Positions 1 to 8,760 of a stretch of 64,000 bases of DNA are shown here, one piece after another. Positions within the stretch are counted from its first letter, which is position 1; each line of letters begins with the position of its first letter. Source of the stretch: Opitutia bacterium (lineage in GTDB: Bacteria; Verrucomicrobiota; Verrucomicrobiia; Opitutales; Opitutaceae); assembly GCA_016187945.1 (NCBI GenBank), contig JACPIT010000005.1, forward strand, positions 1,240,001-1,304,000, written 5' to 3'. The notes beneath the pieces are model-generated. The model ran no database searches, was not told where the DNA came from, and worked only from the letters and a program-made list of their open reading frames with translations. The position numbers and the translations under genes are program-made.

Positions 1-2819
1 AGCTGCGGCGCGGTCTGCGAGGGGTTGGCGTTCGCGCTTTCCTGGGCGATGACGGACCAGGTGTAGGCGTAGGCCGAGCCGGTGGGGATCGAGGCGGGCG
101 CGGTGTGGCACGCGTCGTGGACGTGGCGCGTGAACGGCAACGCGTTCGAGCCGCCGCAACGCTGGTGATAGAGGCCGAGCGCATAAGTGCGCGCGAAGGC
201 CATCGGGATGCCCTCGTTGATCATGAACGGCAGCGAGGCGCCGTAGCCCGGGACGACGAGGCGGTATTCGCCGGGCGTCGAGAGCGAGCTGAAGTCGGCT
301 TCCATGACTTTCGTGTAAGGCGCGGGCGTGTAGGTCCAGCCGGCTTCGACGCGCGGCGCGAGCGAGCCGGTGAATTTCACGGCGCCGGTCGCAGCATCGG
401 CGATCTGGAACTGCGTGCCCGCGGGCACGTCGAGTTCGCCGAGGTTGCCGAGGAGGTAACCGACCATGGCCTTCTTGGGGAGGCCGGGCGCGTAGCCTTC
501 CTGGTTCACGTGGATCGCGACGCTTTCGCGCATCGGCTCGGCGACGGCTTTGAATTCCATCGAGGACGGCCAGAGCGAGGCGTCGGAATTTTTCACTTCA
601 ACGGTGGCGCCGGCGGGGACCGCGGAGGCGAGCTCGAGGATGAGCGCGTTGTCGATGCGGAGATCGCGGACCTGCAACGGCGCGTAGAGCGGGCGGCGCT
701 TGAAGCCGACGCGAGAGACGGCGACGTTAGCGCCGTTCACGGTGACCTGGAACTTGGAGGTCGTGGGCGCGTTGAACACGTTGGCCGAGACGAAATCCCA
801 GCTATCGGGAGCGGACGCGGTGGCGTCCTTGCTATTGATGCGACGCAGCTCGACGAATGTCGGCGCGAGGATGTGCAGCGCGTGATCGCCGGAGACGGGC
901 ATCTCGAGCGTCGTGTAGTCGACGACCTCGGGCGAGCGCGTGCTCGGTGTGACGGTGCCGCCAGAGCCGGTGGAGCCGCCCGTGCTGCCGCCAGTCGAGC
1001 CGCCCGTGGAACCGCCGGTCGAGCCGGAGGAAGAGCCGGCGTCGGCGATGGAGAGCGTCAGCGAGTTCGTGTTGAGCGTGAGGCCGGAGATTGCGGCGAA
1101 CGTGAACGTCGCGCTTTCGGTGCCCTCGGTTTCGGTGTCGGTGACGGCTTGGAGCGTCATCGTGGCGGACGCGGAGCCGGCCGGGATGGTGAACTCCACC
1201 GGCATGTCGCCGGCCGTGCGGCGGTAATCGACCCATTTCGTGGCGGTGCCACCGAGCGTGAACGGCACGGTGAGCGCGGCGGACGTGTCGCCCGTGCGGG
1301 TGAAGGTCAGCGCGACGGTGTCGCCCTCGGTGACCGAGGTCGCGCCGGCGGCGATGCTGAGCGTCGGCGTGGTGGTCGGAGGCGGAGTCGTGGTGCCGCC
1401 GGTCGAGCCGCCCGTGCTGCCACCGGTGGTCGGCGGCGGCGTGGTCACGCCGGGATCGTTGATCGCGAGCGTGAGGACGCTCGTGCCGAGGGTGTAGCCG
1501 GTGACGGGCTGAAGCGTGAAGATCGCGGTCTCGCTGCCTTCGGTTTCCGCATCGGTGACGGCTTGGATCGTCAGCGCGGCGGAAGAGACATTGGCGGCGA
1601 GCGTGATCTCGGTCGGCATGTCGCCGGTGGTGCGACGGTAGTCGTTCCACTTCGTCGCGGTGCCGGTGAGGGTGAACGGAACGGTGATCGCGGACGCGAG
1701 CGAGCCGGTGCGCGTGACGGTGACGATGGTGGTGTTACCTTCGTTCACGATGACGTTGTTCGCGGAGATGTTCAGGGTGGGCGCGACACTCGAATCGCTG
1801 CCGTTGCCGTTGATGGTGACGGTGGCGGAGCTCGGTGAGCCGACGCCGTAGCCGGTGGCGGGCGTCATGCTGAGTGTGAAGATCGCGGTCTTGCTGCCGC
1901 TGGGGAACGCGCCGGCGGGCGACGCGATCGTCATGGAGGCGCTGGTGGCGCCGGCGGGAATGACGATGCTGGTCGGCATGTCGCCGTTGGCGGTGCGGTA
2001 GTCGGTCCACTTCGTGGCGGTGCCGGAGAGCGAGAAACCGACAGTGAGCGCCTTGGCGGTGCTGCCGGTGCGCTTGAAGACGAGAGTGGCGTTGTCGCTG
2101 CCGCCGACGGTCGCGATGGCGTCGGAGGCGGTGAGTGTGACAACGTTGTTCGAGGCGACATTCGTCACCGTGCCGGTGGTCGAAGTCGAGCCGCTCGTCG
2201 ATGTGCTCGTGGCGGCGGCCGGCGTGCGGCCGGTTTTGTCCCACGTGGCGCGACCGGCGAATTGCGAGAACGTCATGCCGACGACGCTCTTGCCTTCGAG
2301 GCCGACGAGGCTGGCGGGAATTTCGAGACGCACCCAAGTGCCGGCAGCGGGCATGGCGCCCATGGCGCGGCGGCCCGCGGTGTCGATCGTGCCGTAGGCG
2401 ATGCGATCAGCGCCCCAATACGCGCGATGCTCCCAGGAGGTGCCGTCGTTGAAGGACAACATGATTTCCTGCGGGACGTTCGCGGGATCGACATAGACGT
2501 AGGTGAAGATCGTGTCGCCGCTCGCGATGGCGAACGGGTTGGCCCAGTTGAACGAGTGCTCGTGGAGCGTCGTCGAGAGGGTGGATTGGTGCGACTGCGT
2601 GCCGGAGGCCGGCGCAGGAGTCGAAGCGACCCAAGTCCAGGAATCGCCGCCACTCGCGTAGCCTTGCGCTCCGGTGGGGAGGCTGTCGTCAAACCACACG
2701 ACGTCCGAGGACGCGCTCGTGGTCTGGCCGTTCGCGGGGGCGAACGCCGCGATGGCGACCAAGGTGGCCAGCGCGTAGAGGATTTTGGCCCAAAGCGGGC
2801 CGTTGTTGGTTTTCTCCAT
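1..2819 (-). CDS. Secreted GH9-type glycoside hydrolase with three Calx-beta repeats (C-terminus cut off by window edge)
   Basis: The frame is open from an ATG at 2819 to the window start, about 939 residues. Order seen: signal peptide (about 1-33, ending in ANGQ); a beta-rich carbohydrate-binding-like region (about 40-200); three Calx-beta repeats (about 218-338, 348-455, 484-591), each with the GTATKW.DYR..GDMP core; Gly-Ser-Thr and Pro-Thr linkers between them; then an N-terminal cellulase Ig-like domain starting near residue 768 (VNQEGYAPGLPKKA, later DFSSLSTPGEYRL). The start of the GH9 catalytic domain follows (YHQRCGGSN and DACHT, as in family 9 enzymes). The catalytic Asp/Glu residues lie outside the window. 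The protein is probably exported and acts on plant beta-glucans. The family call rests on the Ig-like domain and the QRCG/CHT start. No clear Shine-Dalgarno lies before the ATG. Confidence 0.8.
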   Translation of the reverse strand, partial: MEKTNNGPLWAKILYALATLVAIAAFAPANGQTTSASSDVVWFDDSLPTGAQGYASGGDSWTWVASTPAPASGTQSHQSTLSTTLHEHSFNWANPFAIASGDTIFTYVYVDPANVPQEIMLSFNDGTSWEHRAYWGADRIAYGTIDTAGRRAMGAMPAAGTWVRLEIPASLVGLEGKSVVGMTFSQFAGRATWDKTGRTPAAATSTSTSGSTSTTGTVTNVASNNVVTLTASDAIATVGGSDNATLVFKRTGSTAKALTVGFSLSGTATKWTDYRTANGDMPTSIVIPAGATSASMTIASPAGAFPSGSKTAIFTLSMTPATGYGVGSPSSATVTINGNGSDSSVAPTLNISANNVIVNEGNTTIVTVTRTGSLASAITVPFTLTGTATKWNDYRRTTGDMPTEITLAANVSSAALTIQAVTDAETEGSETAIFTLQPVTGYTLGTSVLTLAINDPGVTTPPPTTGGSTGGSTGGTTTPPPTTTPTLSIAAGATSVTEGDTVALTFTRTGDTSAALTVPFTLGGTATKWVDYRRTAGDMPVEFTIPAGSASATMTLQAVTDTETEGTESATFTFAAISGLTLNTNSLTLSIADAGSSSGSTGGSTGGSTGGSTGGSTGSGGTVTPSTRSPEVVDYTTLEMPVSGDHALHILAPTFVELRRINSKDATASAPDSWDFVSANVFNAPTTSKFQVTVNGANVAVSRVGFKRRPLYAPLQVRDLRIDNALILELASAVPAGATVEVKNSDASLWPSSMEFKAVAEPMRESVAIHVNQEGYAPGLPKKAMVGYLLGNLGELDVPAGTQFQIADAATGAVKFTGSLAPRVEAGWTYTPAPYTKVMEADFSSLSTPGEYRLVVPGYGASLPFMINEGIPMAFARTYALGLYHQRCGGSNALPFTRHVHDACHTAPASIPTGSAYAYTWSVIAQESANANPSQTAPQ

Positions 2820-2958
2820 AGGCCGCGAGAGTAGCGGCGGCCTTAGGGAGATTATATCAGCCCGGCTCCAAGAATCCTGTAAGCCGACGGTGGCGGTTTT
2901 CTGTCGGTGTTGGGACTACAAGGGATTTCGCGTTTGCCTGCGGCGACTGCAGGCTGCG

Positions 2959-3402
2959 TTACCGAGACTTGGAACGCCACCGTCCCATTTCCTCTCCAAA
3001 GTCGAAGCGCATCTCGACTTCGCGGTCGACCGGATGGCCGTCTTTGTGGGCCGGTTGGAATTTCCAGGTTGGCATCACATGGGCGACTCCGGCCGCGAAC
3101 TGCCCGTGGCTGTAAGCAATCGCCTTCGGCCGAATCGCGCGTCCGTCCTTCGTCACGATGAACCTCATCACGGCGTAGCCGGAGCGCACGCCTTCCAACA
3201 TGAGTTTCGTGGAAAAAACCGGAGCCTCGCCGGTGAGGTAGACCGGTTCGCTGTTCAGCGCATCGGGAGCTGGCAGCGGCGCTTTGCCATGGGGACCGTC
3301 GAAGCGCGTGCCGGATCGCGCCGTCTTTTCAGGGACTTGTTCGCAGCCAGCGAGCAAAAGAGCCGCGGTGGCCACGATGAATAAATGTTTGGGAGAAGTC
3401 AT
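2959..3402 (-). CDS. Small lipoprotein with TonB C-terminal-like domain
   Basis: 147 residues. I chose the ATG at 3402 because it gives a clean lipoprotein signal (MTSPKHLFIVATAALLLAGC, lipobox LLAGC). Longer readings would run through the terminator hairpin upstream. The mature part has the fold signature of TonB C-terminal domains (YAVMRFIVTKDGRAI..., then a WKFQPA strand and a closing VEMRFDF strand). Proteins of this type in related bacteria usually stand alone and resemble energy-transducer domains without the membrane anchor. No partner receptor is adjacent, so the role is unknown. It is the last minus-strand gene before the GH9 gene and is not obviously co-transcribed with it. Confidence 0.7.
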   Translation of the reverse strand: MTSPKHLFIVATAALLLAGCEQVPEKTARSGTRFDGPHGKAPLPAPDALNSEPVYLTGEAPVFSTKLMLEGVRSGYAVMRFIVTKDGRAIRPKAIAYSHGQFAAGVAHVMPTWKFQPAHKDGHPVDREVEMRFDFGEEMGRWRSKSR

Positions 3403-3450
3403 GCGTTGGCCCGCGCCGATGCAGGAGGATTTTCCTTTCACGACAAACGC

Positions 3451-3482
3451 AAAAAACGCCGCGCAGCTTTCGCTGCGCGGCG
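3451..3482 (-). terminator. Rho-independent terminator of the exopolysaccharide operon
   Basis: On the minus strand an 11-bp GC-rich stem (cgccgcgcagc / gctgcgcggcg, GAAA loop) is followed by six T residues. It lies about 200 bp downstream of the Wza-like gene stop and just upstream of the lipoprotein gene. Confidence 0.8.
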
Positions 3483-3598
3483 CTCGGGAGAACAGGATGG
3501 GGCGAGTCGTCTCGTCGGACCGGAAAGCCGGACGGTCCATCGTAGCGATTCGCCCCACCAGAATCGTTTTGGGAAGTGCGTTGGCTCCGACCGGCAAG

Positions 3599-3654
3599 GT
3601 GGAGCGAGTTGACCTCAACCCGCTCCGAACGCGTTGAGGTCAACGCATTCCACC
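3599..3654. repeat. Palindromic intergenic repeat, family with 'gttgacctcaac' core
   Basis: Imperfect 25-bp inverted arms (3599-3623 and 3630-3654) begin with ggtggagcg and end with attccacc. A second copy with longer spacing lies at 59433-59516. Confidence 0.8.
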
Positions 3655-3688
3655 GGCGCAGCCGCGCGACAAAAATGAACTCACGTCG

Positions 3689-4819
3689 TCACGGATTGAC
3701 CACCGGCACCGAAATGCCCGGAGGCGGGATGTTCGGGTCGATCGCCCGGGCGCCTTCGTTCACGCCGGTGGCGCGGACGAACGTGTCGAGGATCAGGTTC
3801 ACGTAGCGCTTGAGCGTGCGATACGGCGTGTAGGGCACGTAGACGATGTCCTGCGGCTCCAGCCGCACGTCGGGCGCGCGACCGAGCACGATCGCCTCGT
3901 AGTCGATGATCGCGATCTGCGGCTCCGTCAACGAGCCGCGCACGACGGCGACCTGGCGCACGAACGCGTCCTGGATCGTGCCGCCGGCGTTGGCGACGGC
4001 TTGCACGAGCGTCATGTCGCGTTCGTAGGGCACGACGCGCGCCGTGCCGACCGCGCCGAGCACGCTCACATCGGAGCCGCCGCTCGTCGGCAGGTAGATG
4101 AAATCGCCGCCTTGCAGCCGGATGTTTTGCGAGAGATCGCCGCGGTTGAGCAAACGGTCGAGATCGACCGGCAGCCGCTGGCCGTCGCGCATCACGAATG
4201 CGCGGCGCAAGTCCGACGAGTCGTCCATCGTGCGGCCGACGTCGCCGAGGCCGAGCGCGGCGCCGACGGCGGCTCCCGGCGTGGCGGAGGCGGGACCGTC
4301 GGCGGAGGCGAGTGCTTCGAGGAGCGTGGTGTTGCCGCCGAGCGGATAGACGCCGGGTTTGTTCACGCGGCCGAGCAGCCAGACGCGCTGGCTCTCGCTC
4401 GCGCGCAACGCGACGGACACGGGACGCTTTTCGCGGAAGTATTCCTGCATGCCTTGCTCGAGGCGCTCGCGCACTTGCGGGAGCGTGAGGCCCCAGACGT
4501 CGATGCCGGGCAGCAGGTAGAAATAAATTTTGCCGTCCGGGCCGACTGTCGTCGTCACGCGCGAAGCCGGATCGTCGAGCAACTCGAGATCGAGCCGGTC
4601 GCCGGGGCCGAGCGTGAATTCGCGCGGCGCCGGATTCAGCAGCGCGGGATCGAGCGCCGCGGCGGTTTCCGGCGCGACGGGTTGCGGTTGCAGCGTGGTG
4701 ACGCGCGCGGGGCGGTGCGCGCAACCGGCGGCGAACGCGAGGGCGACGCCGAGCAACGTGAGCGGGATCGCCACGCTCGCGGCGCGGGTGCGCGATGACG
4801 GTGAAGGTGTGTGCTTCAT
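3689..4819 (-). CDS. Wza-like polysaccharide export lipoprotein (Poly_export + SLBB)
   Basis: 376 residues. The ATG at 4819 overlaps the stop of the upstream gene by four bases (ATGA), so the two are translationally coupled. The N-terminus is a lipoprotein signal with lipobox FAAGC (Cys33). Next come a polysaccharide-export domain (TLGPGDRLDLELLDDP..., GPDGKIYFYLLPGIDVWGLT) and two SLBB-type strands-and-helix units (VWLLGRVNKPGVYPLGG and VSVLGAVGTARVVPYERD). A C-terminal amphipathic segment follows (TLKRYVNLILDTFVRATG), matching the position of the Wza alpha-helical barrel. The expected role is an outer-membrane channel for exopolysaccharide or capsule. The neighbouring fusion protein carries a second, related module. 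Confidence 0.88.
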   Translation of the reverse strand: MKHTPSPSSRTRAASVAIPLTLLGVALAFAAGCAHRPARVTTLQPQPVAPETAAALDPALLNPAPREFTLGPGDRLDLELLDDPASRVTTTVGPDGKIYFYLLPGIDVWGLTLPQVRERLEQGMQEYFREKRPVSVALRASESQRVWLLGRVNKPGVYPLGGNTTLLEALASADGPASATPGAAVGAALGLGDVGRTMDDSSDLRRAFVMRDGQRLPVDLDRLLNRGDLSQNIRLQGGDFIYLPTSGGSDVSVLGAVGTARVVPYERDMTLVQAVANAGGTIQDAFVRQVAVVRGSLTEPQIAIIDYEAIVLGRAPDVRLEPQDIVYVPYTPYRTLKRYVNLILDTFVRATGVNEGARAIDPNIPPPGISVPVVNP

Positions 4820-7746
4820 TTGATGATCGGGCCGGTCTTCAGGCCGGTCCAGTTGAGGATGGCGGATTGGACGAACGACGAGGCGGCGATATCCAGCAGC
4901 TCCTCGGCACGCATCCACGGACGGCGGCTGACGTAGACGATGTCGCGCGGTTGCAACGCGAAGTCCTTCGCGCGACCGCCGAGCACGTCGCTCGTGTCGA
5001 CCACGAACGTCTGCGGGCGCTCGAGCGAGCCGCGCACGACGAGCACGCGGCCTTTCCAAGCCTGATCGGTAAAGCCTCCGCGTCCGGCGATGGCGGCGAG
5101 CGACGTCGGTGTGGCCGACGTGAAGCCGAGTGCACCGGGGTAACGCACCTCACCGAGAACGTAGACCTCCTGCAGCCCCGCGGCCGGAAAGTAGAGGTAG
5201 TCGCCGGGAGCCAGGACCACGTTTTGCGTGAGATCGCCGGAGCGGAAAAGTTTGTCGAAGTCCACGTTCACGCGCTGATCGCCGCGCACGAGGAACGCGC
5301 GCGAAAAATCCGCCGACTCCACGATGCTGCGACCGCGCAGGCCCGTCTCGAAGCCGCCCGCGCGCGCCACAGCTTCGACCACCGTGACCGGACGGTCGAG
5401 CGGGTAAACGCCGCGGCGCGACACCTTGCCGAGCACGACGTAGTTCTTCGAGCGGTAGGCGAGCGGGATGACGATCGTGCGCGGGTTGCGGCGGAACTGG
5501 CCGAGTTCCTGATCGAGCCGCGCGCGCAACTCGTCGACGGTGAGGCCGGCGGCTTTCACGCCGCGCGCCTCGAGGAAACTGACCGTGCCGTCGGGGCCGA
5601 CCGCGAGTTCCTCGCGCAGCAACGTCGGCTCGCCGTAGATGCCGATCGTCAGCACGTCGCCCGGGCCGAGCGTGAGGTGCTTTTGCCAATCGGCGCGCTC
5701 GGCGGGATTGCTCACGATGAACGAACTCGACGTCTGCACCGGAGCGGAGGCGCCTTGCGCGGACGAGCGGGGCGCGCAGGCGAGCGCGCCGAGGAGCGCG
5801 ACGCCGCAGCCGAGCCAGCGCGTGAAGCGGCGGCGGATCGGCGGCGCGGCTTCGCGGTTGAGCACGGCGCCGACGAGATTACAGCGCGCCTGGCGCAGCG
5901 TCTCGAGCTGCTGGCGCGTCTCCGCTGCGTCGGAATGGCCGCTCTCGGCGAGCCAGACGAGATTGGGGAGGTTTTCCGCGAGCAGGACGGCTTCGGGGAT
6001 GTTGGCCGGCGGCAGCTCGACGAGGATGACGAGGTTGTCGACCTTGCGCCAGGTGTTGAGCGCGTCGGCCCACTGCTTGCGGCGCTCGAGACTCCAGACC
6101 CATCCGGGCAGGGGGATGTCGATGCGCGGCGGCGCATCGGCGCGCTGGAGCTGTTCGGTGATGAGCGTCGGCGTGGCGAGCGCACTGGTGGTGAGGAGCG
6201 GCGTATGATCGCCGACCATGATCGTCGCGGTATTCTGTCCTTCGGGCGTCACGACTTCGGCGTCGACGGCGCCGGCCGCGCCGCCGGGTTGCGTGGTGAT
6301 CGTGAGCACGCGGAAGCCGCGTTCGGAGGCGGCTTGCGCGAGGAGTTTTATCCAGGTCGAGCGGCCTTCGCCGCTCGCGGCCGACGTGATCCCGCAAACG
6401 AGGCCGTGATTCGGCGAGACGCTGAGGCGGCGCTGCAGTGCGGTCCAAGTGCGGAACGCCCAGTGGCCTTTCTGCGCCTCGGTCAACTCGTCGATGTTGC
6501 CGAGCGTGGCGATGAGCGGCAGGTGCGCGACGCGCCGGACGTCGGACGCGGTCTTGAGGCGGTTGTCGAGGAATTCGCGGCCGACCATCGTGGCGGCGGT
6601 GCCGACCAGTCCGACCAGGCCGAGAAGAAATGCGAACACGCCGATCTGGATGTTCGGTTTCGCGATGGCGGCGTTTTCCGGCTCGGCGCGGACGAGGACT
6701 TCGAGGTAGCCGGGCGGATTTTCCTGCACGATGGCCGCGGTGCGCTGCTGATTGATCAACTGGGCGCGGGCGCTGCCGAGTTCGCGGGCTTGGTTGCGGA
6801 GCAACTCGAGATCGTCGCCGGGCTGGAGCGCCGGCGCGGCGTTCGACGAAGCGGTGCTCGCGGCCAGCGCGCCGTCCGCCGGCGTGGATTTCGCCTGCTG
6901 TTCGAGGGCGGCGATGAGCGCGCGCTGCTGGCGGACGAGCGGATGCGCGTCGGTGTAGCGCGCGAGCAGGCCGGCGAGTTCGTCGCGCGCGGCGGCGAGC
7001 CGGTCCGCGGTCGGGTTTGCCGGCGGCGGAGTCGCGGCGAGCTGGCCGAGGGCGGACGGCGGGAGCGCGGCGAGACGTTTTTCGACGACGGCGAGATCGG
7101 CCTCGACTTGCTTCAAGCGCGCGCTGGCGAGCGTGGCGGTCTCGGCGGCGTCGCGGGCCTGGAGTTCCTGGGTGAAGCGGACGGCCTCGCGGGCGAACGT
7201 GTTGGCAAGGTTCACGGTGGGCGTGAGCGCGGAGCCGCTGAGGGCGATGGTGACGAGTTCGCTGTCGCGCTCCGGAGTGATGCGGAAGCGCGAGTTGACT
7301 TCGCTCGGGGTTAGCGCCGGCTGCGCGTAAGCGCCGACGCGGCGCAGCAACTCGGGCGAGCGCAGCAGGCCGGCGAGTGTCGGCATCACGAGATTGCGCG
7401 GGCGGTAGCCGTTCTCCGGTCCCGCCGGTGCGTGGTAGACGAGTTGCACGGCGCTCGTGTAGGTGGTGTGCCAGCGCGAGGCGGCAAACAGCGCTCCGAG
7501 CGCGAGCAGCATGAACGCGGCGAAAAACGGCCACCGCCAGCGGCGGAGCAGCGGGTCGAACAGCGACCACGCATCGACGGCGAAACCGGAGCTGCGCGCG
7601 CCGTTCGCGCCGGAAAGCAGGATCGCTTGCGCGTCCTGACGGGGGAATTGCTGGGGGTTCCAGCGACGAGCGCCGCGGGGTGGCATCGATCGCGATCCAT
7701 TGCTGGGCGGCGCGTCAGTGATCGTGTCCTCGGAGTGATTGTTCAT
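4816..7746 (-). CDS. Wzc-like co-polymerase/ATPase fused to a Wza-like SLBB export module
   Basis: 976 residues; ATG at 7746 (longer readings enter an intergenic repeat). Order: cytoplasmic N-terminus; TM1 about 72-91; Wzz periplasmic domain with coiled coil about 180-300; TM2 about 366-388 (IQIGVFAFLLGLVGLVG); BY-kinase/MinD-like domain about 400-630; a third hydrophobic stretch about 643-660 (WLGCGVALLGALACA); then a polysaccharide-export plus two-SLBB module to the end. The kinase P-loop is degenerate: GEGRSTW at 459-465 has Arg462 where BY-kinases have Lys, and the Walker A' motif reads VELPP with Glu577 for the usual Asp. No Tyr-rich tail is present. It probably bridges polymerisation to export without kinase activity. 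A GTG at codon 628 could start a separate protein with its own signal peptide, so internal initiation is an alternative to a true fusion. Confidence 0.85.
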   Translation of the reverse strand: MNNHSEDTITDAPPSNGSRSMPPRGARRWNPQQFPRQDAQAILLSGANGARSSGFAVDAWSLFDPLLRRWRWPFFAAFMLLALGALFAASRWHTTYTSAVQLVYHAPAGPENGYRPRNLVMPTLAGLLRSPELLRRVGAYAQPALTPSEVNSRFRITPERDSELVTIALSGSALTPTVNLANTFAREAVRFTQELQARDAAETATLASARLKQVEADLAVVEKRLAALPPSALGQLAATPPPANPTADRLAAARDELAGLLARYTDAHPLVRQQRALIAALEQQAKSTPADGALAASTASSNAAPALQPGDDLELLRNQARELGSARAQLINQQRTAAIVQENPPGYLEVLVRAEPENAAIAKPNIQIGVFAFLLGLVGLVGTAATMVGREFLDNRLKTASDVRRVAHLPLIATLGNIDELTEAQKGHWAFRTWTALQRRLSVSPNHGLVCGITSAASGEGRSTWIKLLAQAASERGFRVLTITTQPGGAAGAVDAEVVTPEGQNTATIMVGDHTPLLTTSALATPTLITEQLQRADAPPRIDIPLPGWVWSLERRKQWADALNTWRKVDNLVILVELPPANIPEAVLLAENLPNLVWLAESGHSDAAETRQQLETLRQARCNLVGAVLNREAAPPIRRRFTRWLGCGVALLGALACAPRSSAQGASAPVQTSSSFIVSNPAERADWQKHLTLGPGDVLTIGIYGEPTLLREELAVGPDGTVSFLEARGVKAAGLTVDELRARLDQELGQFRRNPRTIVIPLAYRSKNYVVLGKVSRRGVYPLDRPVTVVEAVARAGGFETGLRGRSIVESADFSRAFLVRGDQRVNVDFDKLFRSGDLTQNVVLAPGDYLYFPAAGLQEVYVLGEVRYPGALGFTSATPTSLAAIAGRGGFTDQAWKGRVLVVRGSLERPQTFVVDTSDVLGGRAKDFALQPRDIVYVSRRPWMRAEELLDIAASSFVQSAILNWTGLKTGPIIK

Positions 7747-7936
7747 GGGTTGATGTGGTGAGCGTCCGACGGGACGGGGAGGAGTGGCGCCGATGCTACG
7801 GACGAGGGAAGAAATCCCGAAGTAGGTGCGGCCCGCATTCGCCGGGTGGGTGCAACCCCACCAAGGCCCGGTGCGGGTGCGCTGCGGTGAGGTCGCGTGG
7901 GGTGCCGATGCGGGCGCGAGTGGGGCGGGCGGAAAC

Positions 7937-8101
7937 GCTCCAAGCTCCAACATCCAAGCTCCAGAGAATCCCCAGACACAAAAACACCAAGGCACGGCGA
8001 GGCGAAGAAAGCAGCGTCTCCGCGCCGCGAGGAACGTCGCGGCTTCGGGCCGTGAGGGTCAGTTACTGTTTCTCTGGAGCTTGGATGTTGGAGCTTGGAG
8101 C
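7937..8101. repeat. Long inverted repeat, 'agcttggatgttggagctt' family
   Basis: Arms of 32 bp (7937-7968 and 8070-8101) are perfect inverted copies built of gagcttgga units. They enclose about 100 bp without a gene. The element fills much of the gap between the fusion gene and the response regulator gene. Confidence 0.85.
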
Positions 8102-8133
8102 TTCGCGCTTCGCGCGCGGCGCGAAGCGCGCGC

Positions 8134-8760
8134 TCACACCAACCGGTTCGAGATCGCGTAATGCGTCAGCTCGGCGTTGTTGCGCAGGCCCATCTTGAGG
8201 AGGATGCGCGCGCGGTAGGTGCTGATCGTTTTCACGGAGAGGTTCAGCTCTCTCCCGATCGCACTGACGGGCAGGCCCGACGCGATGAGTCGCAACACGA
8301 GAAACTCGCGGTCGCTGAGCGTCTCGTGCAGCGGCTTCTGCGTGTCGCCGGAAAGATAAGTCGCCATCGCCTCGGCGAGCGCGGCGCTGACGTAGCGGCG
8401 GCCGGCCATGATTTTGCGGACGGCGTTCACGAGCTCGTCCGGCGCCGCTTCCTTCGTGAGGTAGCCGGACGCGCCGGTCTTGAGCACGCGCACGCCGAAT
8501 TGGTCCTCCGGGTGCATGCTGAGCACGAGCACGGGCAGGCGCGGGCGGAGGAGTTTGATTTCCTTCAATGCCTCGAGGCCGCTGCGGCCGCCGAGTGTGA
8601 TGTCGAGCACGAGGAGATCCCAATCGCGCTTCTGCGCGAGTTCGAGTGTCTCGGCGACGGTCGTCGCCTCACCGAACTCCACGTTCGGGTATTCCGCCGC
8701 GAGGATCTGTTTCAATCCGTGGCGCACGATCGCGTGATCGTCTGTCAGCAGAATTCTCAT
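8134..8760 (-). CDS. NarL/FixJ-family (LuxR-type) response regulator
   Basis: 208 residues. Receiver domain at 1-120 with acidic pocket DD at 7-8, phosphoacceptor Asp53 (LLVLDITLGG) and a conserved Lys near 103. A C-terminal LuxR helix-turn-helix follows (LSDREFLVLRLIASGLPVSAIG, then LNLSVKTISTYRARIL). The start lies inside the 3' end of the histidine-kinase gene, with a 92-bp overlap in another frame. The two are therefore almost certainly a cognate pair and coupled in translation. Their place inside the polysaccharide locus suggests they regulate it. This is inferred, and no operator is visible. Confidence 0.92.
   Translation of the reverse strand: MRILLTDDHAIVRHGLKQILAAEYPNVEFGEATTVAETLELAQKRDWDLLVLDITLGGRSGLEALKEIKLLRPRLPVLVLSMHPEDQFGVRVLKTGASGYLTKEAAPDELVNAVRKIMAGRRYVSAALAEAMATYLSGDTQKPLHETLSDREFLVLRLIASGLPVSAIGRELNLSVKTISTYRARILLKMGLRNNAELTHYAISNRLV

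Noticed and set aside
4795-7314. 839-codon plus-strand frame opposite the Wzc-Wza fusion
   Set aside because: No domain signatures; antisense of a high-GC gene.
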